Source: an uncultured Coriobacteriaceae bacterium (GTDB lineage: Bacteria > Actinomycetota > Coriobacteriia > Coriobacteriales > Coriobacteriaceae). From it: 34,986 bases of DNA. A program made the position numbers and the translations under genes. Positions within the stretch are counted from its first letter, which is position 1, and each line of letters starts with the position of its first letter. Shown piece after piece: positions 23,440 to 30,774 of the stretch. Below the pieces are notes generated by a model that had not been told where the DNA came from, searched no databases, and saw only the letters and a list, made by a program, of their open reading frames with translations. The stretch lies in assembly GCA_949298635.1 (NCBI GenBank), contig CASFXG010000010.1:1-34986 (forward strand), read 5' to 3'.

Positions 23440-24627
23440 GTGGGATCGGTCATCGTGATTCCTACGTATTGGGCAGATAATCGCGCCGAGCCGCATGCGC
23501 CCGGCGCGTATGACCACTCGACCCCGCTCAACGACCCCGCTCCGGACCTCGCCCGCTGCCTCGCCTCGCTCGAGCAGGTGCGCGATGTCGCGCCCATCGC
23601 CCTGCTCGTCGTGTGCCCTATCTCCGCGACCACCGAGGTCTCGCGACGCGTGAGCGCCATCGCCTCCGAACACCCCGCGCTCGATATCGCGGTTGTCACG
23701 AACACGCAGGCGGCGCGTGTCATGGAGCGCGTTGAAGAGCTCGCTCCGGGCAACACGGGAGAGTGCGTATCGCTTCGCGGCTACGGCGCCATACGCAACA
23801 TGGGGCTCGCCATCGCCGCGATCTTCGGTGCCGACCAGGTGATATTCCTCGATGATGACGAAGTCGTGATGGGTAGCGACTTCATGGCGCGAGCGCGGTA
23901 TGCGCTCGGCCAGCAGAACCGCCAAGGGTTGCCCATTCTGGCGAAGAGCGGCTACTTCTTCAACAAGAGCGGCTCTCCGCTCGCAAGCGATGCGAAGGCC
24001 GGCATCACCACGCGCTGGTGGACGAAGCGCGCTGAGTTCAACGCATGGATGCGCACGCGTCTGGCTGGGCCTCGCATATCGCGGTCGAATTATCTGTGCG
24101 GCGGCTGCTTCGCCCTGCACGCCCGCGCGTACATGCGCGTCTCGTTCGATCCGTTCATCACCCGCGGCGAAGACCTCGACTACCTCTTCAACCTGCGCCT
24201 TCATGGGCTCGATGTGTGGTTCGACAACGCATGGGCGGTGCGCCACCTCCCGCCGGCGTCCGCGCAACACGCGCCGCGCTTCATGCAGGATGTGTATCGC
24301 TGGTATTACGAGCGCGCGAAGCTCGCCTTCGCGAACCGCCGCAACGACCTCACCTCGGTGACGGCGGCGTCCCTCATGCCCTATCCCGGCCCGTGGATCT
24401 CGCCCGAGATTGAAGACCGCGTGGGCAAGACCGCGCTCGTGCGCGCCATCTTCACGCGCGAACACCGGGCGTACTGGCGCATCTGGCGGTACGGCCGCGC
24501 GCAGGCGAAGCGCTATGCCGAGGAGCATCACGATATGTACCTGCGATTCCAAAGCTTCTGGCCTACCATCATGGACGGCCTGTGGCGCGATGAGCGCCTC
24601 GCGGAGATGCTCAAGGAGGCGAGATGA
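23440..24627 (+). CDS. family-2-like glycosyltransferase
   Basis: A 395-residue cytoplasmic protein with a GT-A fold. VIVIPTYW opens the nucleotide-binding domain, FLDDDEVVMG holds the metal-binding acidic motif (138-141), and CGGCFALHARAYMRV and RGEDLDYLF are typical acceptor/catalytic segments of GT2-type enzymes. The GTG at 23440 is chosen, with AAGGGA upstream and the fold beginning at once; the frame is open to 23299 but lacks a site there and overlaps queT. Its TGA overlaps the ATG of the following histidine kinase by four bases (ATGA), so the two are co-translated. The acceptor is unknown; glycan or teichoic-type polymer synthesis is plausible. Confidence 0.75.
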   Translation: MGSVIVIPTYWADNRAEPHAPGAYDHSTPLNDPAPDLARCLASLEQVRDVAPIALLVVCPISATTEVSRRVSAIASEHPALDIAVVTNTQAARVMERVEELAPGNTGECVSLRGYGAIRNMGLAIAAIFGADQVIFLDDDEVVMGSDFMARARYALGQQNRQGLPILAKSGYFFNKSGSPLASDAKAGITTRWWTKRAEFNAWMRTRLAGPRISRSNYLCGGCFALHARAYMRVSFDPFITRGEDLDYLFNLRLHGLDVWFDNAWAVRHLPPASAQHAPRFMQDVYRWYYERAKLAFANRRNDLTSVTAASLMPYPGPWISPEIEDRVGKTALVRAIFTREHRAYWRIWRYGRAQAKRYAEEHHDMYLRFQSFWPTIMDGLWRDERLAEMLKEAR

Positions 24628-25970
24628 GTTCGCGTTCCCCGCTCACCACGCGCACCGACCGGCTTTCCGCCGTATGGATGATGATCGTTGTCGGCGCGCT
24701 CGTCCTGGCCGTGTACCTTCTGTTCCACCTTGCCGACGGCGAAGGGTCGGTGCCGTTCACGGTCGCCTGCGTGGCGCTCGCAATTCTCCTTGCAGGGATG
24801 GCGTTCGGCCTGCTCAACCCCGATCGTTTGCGTTCGCAATATACCGAGGAAACCCTCTCGCTCGCCTCGGACATGCTCGAGGACATCAAAGGCGGCCTCT
24901 CTGCGGAGAGCGCCGAGGCCATCTGCCGTCATCTCATGCCCGAGACGCACGCAAGCACCATCGCGGTGACGGACGAGACGCACGTGCTCGCATGCGTGGG
25001 CGATATGGTGGAGGACTTCCCGCCCGGATCGCTCATCCACACGCCCGCGACGCGCTACGTAATCGAGCACGGCATCGTGCAGTCGTTCACCCAGGCGATC
25101 GAGGTCAAGGGCGAGCGCGGCCGCAAGCGCCAGATCCCCGCAGGCATCATCGCGCCGCTCAAGGTGCGCGACCGCACCGTCGGCGCGCTCAAGTTCTATT
25201 TCAAGAACACCCATGAGGTGAACCGGACGCAGTACGCGCTTGTCGCGGGGTTCTCCGAGCTCATTTCCACGCAGCTCGCCATCCATGAGCTCGAGCTGCA
25301 AGAGGAACTCACCGCCCGCGCCGAGGTGCGTGCGCTGCAGGCGCAGATCAACCCGCACTTCTTGTTCAACACGCTCAACACCATCGCCTCGTTCACCAGG
25401 ACTGATCCCGCCCGTGCCCGCGAGCTCCTGCGCGAGTTCTCGTCGTTCTACCGCTCCACGCTCGACAACTCCGGCTCGCTCATCCCGGTCACGCGCGAGA
25501 TCCAGCAAACGAAGCGCTACCTCACGTTCGAGCAGGCGAGGTTCGGCGACGACCGCATCGAGGCGACGTTTACCGTCGAAGACGACGTGAAGGACGCCCC
25601 GGTTCCCGCCTTCATCATCCAACCGCTGGTTGAGAACGCGGTGCGCCATGCGATGCGCGACGAGGGCGCCCTGCATATCTTGGTATCCGTTCGCGCGGCG
25701 GGGGAGAACGCGCTCACCATCGAGGTGGAAGACGACGGCGTGGGCATGGACAAGGCAACGGCAACGCGCCTGTTCTCCGAATCCGAGCGTGCCGCGAATG
25801 TTTCTGCCCCGCAAGGCGGCGGTGCCGGCGTTGCCATGCACAACATTTCCGAGCGCATCAAGCGTTTCTATGGCCCGAATTCGTTCGCTCGCGTCGATTC
25901 TCGTCCTGGCAGCGGGACGGTTATCACCTTGCATCTAGATTTATTAGGAAGTATCTTCGTTGACGGGTAA
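24624..25970 (+). CDS. LytS/YehU-type sensor histidine kinase
   Basis: A 448-residue membrane kinase. Two N-terminal hydrophobic segments (~18-37 and ~43-63) leave only a short external loop. A GAF-like domain covers about 75-235. Then comes the His_kinase domain with ALQAQINPHFLFNTLNTIAS, the phospho-acceptor being H245. The ATPase part shows QPLVENAVRHAM (N box), DDGVGMD (G1) and GGAGVAMHNISERI (G2). This is the LytS class. The stimulus is likely sensed by the GAF domain or in the membrane, since no large sensor domain is external. The response regulator gene follows after 119 bases; the upstream glycosyltransferase gene overlaps by four bases. Confidence 0.92.
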   Translation: MSSRSPLTTRTDRLSAVWMMIVVGALVLAVYLLFHLADGEGSVPFTVACVALAILLAGMAFGLLNPDRLRSQYTEETLSLASDMLEDIKGGLSAESAEAICRHLMPETHASTIAVTDETHVLACVGDMVEDFPPGSLIHTPATRYVIEHGIVQSFTQAIEVKGERGRKRQIPAGIIAPLKVRDRTVGALKFYFKNTHEVNRTQYALVAGFSELISTQLAIHELELQEELTARAEVRALQAQINPHFLFNTLNTIASFTRTDPARARELLREFSSFYRSTLDNSGSLIPVTREIQQTKRYLTFEQARFGDDRIEATFTVEDDVKDAPVPAFIIQPLVENAVRHAMRDEGALHILVSVRAAGENALTIEVEDDGVGMDKATATRLFSESERAANVSAPQGGGAGVAMHNISERIKRFYGPNSFARVDSRPGSGTVITLHLDLLGSIFVDG

Positions 25971-26089
25971 AATAGGAACGTAGATTCGCCGCGGCGCGCA
26001 TTCACGGTTTGCGCGCTCGGGGTCGCATTCGATAGTGCGCGGCCGCCAAGGCTGTTCGGTTCCGTATAGGACGAAGGGAACACAAGGAT

Positions 26090-26806
26090 ATGCTACGTGC
26101 GATGATCGTCGATGACGAGGCTCCCGCCCGTTCTGAGTTGAGGTTCCTGCTCGAGCAGACGGGCAAGATCGCGTCGATTGCCGAGGCATCGAGCGTGCGC
26201 ACCGCCATCGAGATGCTCATGGAAAACCGCGTCGACGTCGTGTTCCTAGACATCTCTATGCCCGGAGCGTCTGGCCTGCAGCTGGCGGAGGCCCTGCATA
26301 AGCTGAAGAATCCGCCTTCGATCGTGTTCGTGACCGCCTATAGCGACCATGCGGTCGAGGCGTTCGATGTCGATGCCGTCGATTATCTGTTGAAGCCCGT
26401 GGAAGAAGCGCGGCTCGATCAGGCGATCGAAAAGGTGCTCGCCCGCACGAAACCCCAGACGGAAAGCAAGGTCACCATCGAGCGGATCCCGGTGGAGAAG
26501 GGCGGCCGCAAGGTGCTCATCCCCGTCGACCAGATTCGCTACATCATGGCGAAGGACGACTATTCCTGCATCTTCACCGACGATGACCGCTTCCTTTCCA
26601 CAACCTCGCTCGCGCAGTTCGAGGCCAAGCTCTGCGATTTCGGCTTCTTCCGCGTGCATCGCCGCTATATCGTGAATCTGGCGTGCGTGGAGGATGTCGA
26701 GACGATCCCCTCCGGTGCGATTCAGCTCGGCATCACCGGCATGGAAGACCGCGTACCGGTGTCGCGCCGTCGCGTGGTGCCGCTCAAGAAGGCTCTGAGC
26801 CTGTAG
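26090..26806 (+). CDS. LytTR-family response regulator
   Basis: A 238-residue regulator. The receiver domain (~1-120) has the acidic pair D8/D9, phospho-acceptor D54 in VVFLDISMPG, T82 in FVTAYS and K102 in LLKPVEE. The C-terminal LytTR DNA-binding domain (~135-236) has IRYIMAKDDYSCIF and FFRVHRRYIVNLACV, typical of the family. AAGGAT precedes the ATG. It is the cognate partner of the LytS-type kinase just upstream. The target genes cannot be told; no clear pair of LytTR direct repeats was found by eye in front of neighbouring genes. Confidence 0.93.
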   Translation: MLRAMIVDDEAPARSELRFLLEQTGKIASIAEASSVRTAIEMLMENRVDVVFLDISMPGASGLQLAEALHKLKNPPSIVFVTAYSDHAVEAFDVDAVDYLLKPVEEARLDQAIEKVLARTKPQTESKVTIERIPVEKGGRKVLIPVDQIRYIMAKDDYSCIFTDDDRFLSTTSLAQFEAKLCDFGFFRVHRRYIVNLACVEDVETIPSGAIQLGITGMEDRVPVSRRRVVPLKKALSL

Positions 26807-26815
26807 GGGCTGCGT

Positions 26816-27337
26816 ATGGCCGAGAGCGAAGCGAATATGGCGACGGCCGCTGCCGCAAGCGCGCAGGGTGCGACGGGCAGTATGCCGAAGCGCATCGACA
26901 TCATCTCCGACACGCACGGGTGGCTTTCAGACGCCCTGCTCGAAGAGCTCGAGGGTGCGGACCTCATCATCCATGCGGGCGATATCACGTCCGAGATGGA
27001 CTGGGAGCACTTGAAGACCATCGCTCCCATACGCGCCGTTTTGGGCAACAACGATTACTACCGTGACTACGGGCGCGACGTGGGGCGCATTCTGCGGTTC
27101 ACCTACGAGGGTCTGCGCTTCGTGGTCTCGCACTACCGCTCCGACCTGCTGCTCGATGAGGCGGACGTGGGGGTGTGCGGGCATACGCATCGCGCGCAGG
27201 TGCTCGAGGAGCATGGTTGCCTCGTGGTGAACCCCGGCTCGCCGACCTTCCCGCGCGGTGCCCGCGGCGCGACGATGGCTCGAATGTACGTGGCGGACGG
27301 CCGCGTGCTCTCGACGGAGATCCTCGACCTGGAATAA
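26816..27337 (+). CDS. YfcE/MJ0936-type metallophosphodiesterase
   Basis: A 173-residue protein of the calcineurin-like phosphoesterase family, YfcE/MJ0936 branch. The metal-binding motifs are in order: SDTHG (D32, H34), HAGDIT (D56), GNND (77-80), SHYR (H106) and GHTHR (122-126). The first 22 residues are an Ala-rich extension before the conserved core; an ATG at residue 23 is a possible alternative start, but only the first has a clear ribosome site (AGGGG). It follows the response regulator by nine bases, so it belongs to that operon. Probable activity: hydrolysis of phosphodiesters with divalent metal; natural substrate unknown. Confidence 0.87.
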   Translation: MAESEANMATAAAASAQGATGSMPKRIDIISDTHGWLSDALLEELEGADLIIHAGDITSEMDWEHLKTIAPIRAVLGNNDYYRDYGRDVGRILRFTYEGLRFVVSHYRSDLLLDEADVGVCGHTHRAQVLEEHGCLVVNPGSPTFPRGARGATMARMYVADGRVLSTEILDLE

Positions 27338-27368
27338 CCAGCCAACAGGGACGGGGGTTATTGGCTGG
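27338..27368. repeat. fragment of palindrome family 2
   Basis: CCAGCCAA (27338-27345) and TTGGCTGG (27361-27368) form a hairpin. The 21 bases 27348-27368 (GGGACGGGGG then TTATTGGCTGG) are identical to 20980-21000 in copy D. It touches the stop codon of the phosphodiesterase gene, with no gap after TAA. Confidence 0.75.
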
Positions 27369-27380
27369 TGGGCTCGCCCT

Positions 27381-27488
27381 GGATGTAAAATAACCCCAGC
27401 GACTTTTTTACATCGCACGGAGAAAGAGTTTCAGCTTTATGAAGTCGTCGCTGCGATGTAAAAAAGTCGCTGGGGTTATTTTACATCC
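27381..27488. repeat. long inverted repeat, palindrome family 1, copy C
   Basis: Arms of 37 bases (27381-27417 and 27452-27488) are perfectly complementary, with a 34-base loop. They share GTAAAAT-A-CCCCAG and TTTTTT-ACAT with copies A and B, but the GGGG block is CGAC on one side and GTCG on the other, so pairing is kept. It lies between convergent genes. The TAA and last codons of the AbrB-family gene (27476-27488) are inside its right arm. Confidence 0.92.
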
Positions 27489-28555
27489 CACAGATGCACG
27501 AAGAGCAGCGCTACCTGGGGCATGATGGCAGCCGCATAGGCGGCGCGGGCAATCTGCATGACGCCGATCTTGGTGAGGTCGGCGCCGAAATCGCCGGCGA
27601 TGAGCGCCATATCGCTCGCCCCGCCCGGTGAGGACGCGAAGAGAGCGCTCTTCATGTCGAGCATGCCGGTCTTGGCGGCGATGACCGAGAACAGTGCGTT
27701 CACCAGCATGTACATGACGATCATACAGATGAGCGGCCCCACGATCGAGCCAAGGTGCGAAACCGTCTCGGGTGTCACCGAGGAGCCAACAAGACTTCCG
27801 GCGAGAATCTGCGCGATGCGCTTGATGGTCATGGGCATCGCGGCGACATCGGTCGTGATGTTGAGCGCTGCGACGGCAACCAGCGAGAACACGAGCGCGC
27901 CCGCGGGTACGCCGCTCGTGTATCCTGCCGCACCACACGCGAGTGCTACCACCAGCGTGAAGACGGTCTTGCGCTCCGGCGTGGCGAGCAGCCGGTCGAG
28001 TGGTGTGGGGCTCGAGCCGGGTGACATGTCGAGCGGCTCGCTCGCGGCCGCGTCGTCGGGGACGTTTCTCGTCATAAAGCCGATCCACGAAGGCAGCACT
28101 GCGAGCACGAAGGCGAGGCGAACGGTCTGCATGATGGCGACGGTCGAGGCGTCGGCGTCCATGTCCATGGCGATGAGCGAGACATCGGCGATGCCGCCCG
28201 CCACGCAGGAAAGCAGGCCCGTCATGAGGTCCCAGCCGAAGACCACGTGAAACACAGTGCCCAAAACGAGCGTGTTCGCGGTGAGGAGCGTAAGGAGCAA
28301 GAGCAGCGGCTTGATCATATGCGGAATGTTCCGCACATCGCGCCTACCCACGGAAAGGCCGATGAACGCGCCCGAGATGCCCTGCGAAACCATCTTGACG
28401 GGGGCGGGCATCACGGCGAAACCGGTGAATGCGCTCACCAACCCCACAGCGAACATCGAGCCAATCATCGCAGGCGCGGGGATCCCGATGCGCCGGGCGA
28501 TGAAGTAGCCCACGACGCCGATCGCGATCGTTCCAACAATATGCACCAGATCCAT
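27476..28555 (-). CDS. AbrB-family (DUF, AbrB duplication) membrane protein
   Basis: A 359-residue membrane protein of the AbrB/ammonia monooxygenase-like family (PF05145), built from two related halves. Each holds helices with Gly-rich motifs: PAPAMIGSMFAVGLV and CVAGGIADVSLIAMDMDAD in the first half, and SPGGASDMALIAGDFGADLT in the second. The MIGSMF and GG-x-x-D-x-x-L/M-IA patterns are characteristic. Despite the name it is not a DNA-binding AbrB; a small-molecule transport role is likely but not known. The ATG has GGGAG upstream. The last residues VK and the stop codon lie inside palindrome copy C. It follows citC in the same direction after 28 bases, so it may serve the citrate cluster. 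Confidence 0.82.
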   Translation of the reverse strand: MDLVHIVGTIAIGVVGYFIARRIGIPAPAMIGSMFAVGLVSAFTGFAVMPAPVKMVSQGISGAFIGLSVGRRDVRNIPHMIKPLLLLLTLLTANTLVLGTVFHVVFGWDLMTGLLSCVAGGIADVSLIAMDMDADASTVAIMQTVRLAFVLAVLPSWIGFMTRNVPDDAAASEPLDMSPGSSPTPLDRLLATPERKTVFTLVVALACGAAGYTSGVPAGALVFSLVAVAALNITTDVAAMPMTIKRIAQILAGSLVGSSVTPETVSHLGSIVGPLICMIVMYMLVNALFSVIAAKTGMLDMKSALFASSPGGASDMALIAGDFGADLTKIGVMQIARAAYAAAIMPQVALLFVHLWDVK

Positions 28556-28583
28556 GCAGTCTCCCTCGAAGTGGATCGTCGCG

Positions 28584-29633
28584 TTAGTAGTGGATCACAT
28601 TGTCCGCAGCGCGCATGCGCTCGAGCACAGGCGCGGCCTCGACGCTCGTAAAGTAGTCGTACGTGCTCGCGGGCACCAGTTCACGCACGCGCTCGAAATC
28701 GCCGTCGCGCAGCGCCTGGCGCACCGCCGACGCGCTCACCGCAGCGCCGTCGGCCGAGGTAAGGCGCGGCACAACCTCGCAGGCGACGCCTGCTTTCGGC
28801 AGCTCTTCGAGCATGACGCGGTTGTAGAGGCTCGTCACGCGGCTCGTGGGCTCCTCGCCCACGAAGCGCTTCGTGATGCCGAGCGCCTGGGCGATGCGGG
28901 CAAACACCGCGATGTCGAGGCGCGCGTGTCCTTCGTTCACCGCAGCCGTGTCCTTCAAGAAGTAGCTCGGGAACGTCGCGGACGAGATGATGTACGGGCC
29001 GGAATCGTGCAGCACCACGTTGGGAAGGTCCGCCACGCCCTCCTGCACCAGGCGCCGACGCACCACGAAGGGCACGAGGCTCGCATCTTCGCTGAGCACG
29101 AACAGGTGCAGCACGTCGCATGCGCGCGCCGCCGTTTCCACCAGGTAGCGATGGCCGAGTGTGAAGGGATTGGCGTTCATCACGATGGCGCCGGCGACCC
29201 CGGGGCGACGCGTGGCGGCGAGGTCGCGCAGGTACCGGTCGAAGCCGTCCGGCCGGTTCTCGAGGAATACGAGCGTGCCGTCCACGCGGGCGATTTCGTG
29301 AAAGCCCATATCGTGAAAGAACTTGGCTGCCGCGACCTTCGTATACACAAAGAGGTGCAGGTTACCCAGGCCGCGCTCTTCCTCGATGAGGTGGTTTACG
29401 AGCTTGTTCATAAGGCCTTCGCCCTGGTGCGCGGAGTCTACGGCGAGGCAGCGCAGGGTATTGCCGAAGAAGCTGCCCGTGGCGACGACGTTGAGGTCAT
29501 CGTCGAAGATGGCACACGTGTAGTCGAGGTTCGCGTCGCGCTCGATGCCTTCTTGTGCCAGGAGCGCGTCGACCTTTGCGAGCATCGCGGCATCCTTCGG
29601 CCAAACCTTTCCGATGGTGTAATCCTCTGCCAT
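28584..29633 (-). CDS. citC: citrate lyase ligase ([citrate (pro-3S)-lyase] ligase)
   Basis: A 349-residue protein. An N-terminal GNAT-like domain (~35-125, with HQGEGLMNKLVNHLI) is joined to a nucleotidyltransferase domain with NANPFTLGH (153-161) and the ISSATFPSYFLK segment, the signature of CitC. The enzyme acetylates the prosthetic group of the acyl carrier subunit CitD with acetate and ATP, switching on citrate lyase. The length matches the family. The ATG has AAGGA upstream. Its neighbours are a LysR regulator upstream and the AbrB-family gene downstream, not citDEF as in most bacteria. Confidence 0.92.
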   Translation of the reverse strand: MAEDYTIGKVWPKDAAMLAKVDALLAQEGIERDANLDYTCAIFDDDLNVVATGSFFGNTLRCLAVDSAHQGEGLMNKLVNHLIEEERGLGNLHLFVYTKVAAAKFFHDMGFHEIARVDGTLVFLENRPDGFDRYLRDLAATRRPGVAGAIVMNANPFTLGHRYLVETAARACDVLHLFVLSEDASLVPFVVRRRLVQEGVADLPNVVLHDSGPYIISSATFPSYFLKDTAAVNEGHARLDIAVFARIAQALGITKRFVGEEPTSRVTSLYNRVMLEELPKAGVACEVVPRLTSADGAAVSASAVRQALRDGDFERVRELVPASTYDYFTSVEAAPVLERMRAADNVIHY

Positions 29634-29720
29634 ATGCTTCCTTCGCTCTGCGTGGGCGGGCGGTTTGACGGCTTATCGTCTCCGCTAAAGCTCGCCCATC
29701 TCACAATCTCCTTGCGCTCT

Positions 29721-30581
29721 TCAACCTCGATAGCCGTCTTGGATGAGCTCCACCATAGCCCGGATCTGCGGCAGCTCACAGGTTTCCTGGTGAGCGTTGA
29801 TGTACATGCGTCGCAGGAACGGCTCGCCGCTTGCGAACGTGCAAGGCGCGATGCTGCCCCGGAAGGATTCAAGGGCGATCTCGGGCAGAAGTGCCCAGCC
29901 AACACCCAACTCGACCAAGCTCATGCAGGTGTTGAGTTCGGCCACGCGGATGCATCGTTGGGGGTCGGCGAGTTTTTGCTCGCGGAGCCAGCGCAGCATG
30001 AGTGTCGTCTGGGCAGAGTCAGTCACATGTGAGATATAGGTGAGCTCTTCGAGGGGAGTGTCGGCGAGCTCTTGCGCGCGGGCGACGCAGACGCGTTCCT
30101 CGGTAAGGAGCCAGCGGGCGCCGTCCCAAGGGAGCTCTCCGCGCAAGACGGCCACGTCGAGCTGGTTCGCCTGCAGCTGCTTGATGAGGTCTCGGCTGTG
30201 TCCCACCTTGATATCGAGCTGAACCTGGGGGTAGCGGCGGTTATATTCCGCCAAGAGCTGGGGGAGCCGCGTCTGGGCGTAGTTAATCGAGAATCCGGCG
30301 CTCACCGACCCGCAGACCTCGTCCTGGACGCTTTCGATTTCGTGGCGCATCCGGCTCAGTTCGTGGCAGATGTGGTCGGTGCGCTGCAGTACGAGCTCAC
30401 CCTCGGGCGTGAAGCGTACGCCCTTGCTCGTGCGCACGAGCAAGGAGCATCCCAGGTCGCGCTCGATCGCCTTGATGCGCTTGGAGAGCGCGGATTGGGT
30501 GAGGTGGAGCTGGCTTGCGGCGCGCGAGATGTTGTTGTGTTCCTTGAGCGCATGAAGCAGGGCGAAGTCTTTCTCGTCCAC
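29721..30581 (-). CDS. LysR-family transcriptional regulator
   Basis: A 286-residue LysR regulator. The winged helix-turn-helix is at the N-terminus (ALLHALKEHNNISRAASQLH, then TQSALSKRIKAIERDLG). The substrate-binding domain follows from ~90 (GSVSAGFSINYAQTRLPQLL) and ends ELGVGWALLPEIALESF. The GTG at 30581 (AAGGAA seven bases upstream) places the HTH where LysR proteins have it. An ATG at 30614 lacks a clear site. It lies between citG and citC on the same strand, 87 bases from citC, and may control them. Its effector is probably citrate or a related acid; this is inference. Confidence 0.87.
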   Translation of the reverse strand: MDEKDFALLHALKEHNNISRAASQLHLTQSALSKRIKAIERDLGCSLLVRTSKGVRFTPEGELVLQRTDHICHELSRMRHEIESVQDEVCGSVSAGFSINYAQTRLPQLLAEYNRRYPQVQLDIKVGHSRDLIKQLQANQLDVAVLRGELPWDGARWLLTEERVCVARAQELADTPLEELTYISHVTDSAQTTLMLRWLREQKLADPQRCIRVAELNTCMSLVELGVGWALLPEIALESFRGSIAPCTFASGEPFLRRMYINAHQETCELPQIRAMVELIQDGYRG

Positions 30582-30685
30582 GTTCGATTCCTTCGCAAGT
30601 CTCGGCAAAGCCATTCCAATTGGTTATGACTCATAGTACTCGCGAATACGCTGCGCGCAGCGAATCAGAACAGTGGAAGAACAAG

Positions 30686-30716
30686 GGGTTGGTTGGGGAC
30701 GGGTTCGTTTCAACCC
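30686..30716. repeat. small hairpin sharing 19 bases with palindrome copy B
   Basis: GGGTT (30686-30690) pairs with AACCC (30712-30716). The 19 bases TTGGTTGGGGACGGGTTCG at 30689-30707 are identical to 22574-22592 in copy B. It sits in the gap between citG and the LysR gene. Confidence 0.6.
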
Positions 30717-30728
30717 ATCGCGGAGCGC

Positions 30729-30771
30729 GCGGGGCGTTGGCAGCATGCTGAGGTGTGCGGTTCTGCCCCGC
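30729..30771 (-). terminator. hairpin at the end of citG
   Basis: GCGGGGC (30729-30735) pairs with GCCCCGC (30765-30771), read leftward right after the citG stop. The long loop contains the perfect palindrome CAGCATGCTG (30741-30750). No U run follows. Confidence 0.3.
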
Positions 30772-30774
30772 CAG

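Noticed and set aside
25967-25974. GTAAAATA at the histidine kinase stop, similar to the edge of palindrome family 1
   Set aside because: Only eight bases match, with no CCCCAG or partner arm nearby; likely chance.
30702-30716. GGTTCG-like stretch with closing AACCC resembling a tRNA T arm
   Set aside because: No acceptor stem, D arm or anticodon arm around it; the bases are explained by the repeat shared with copy B.
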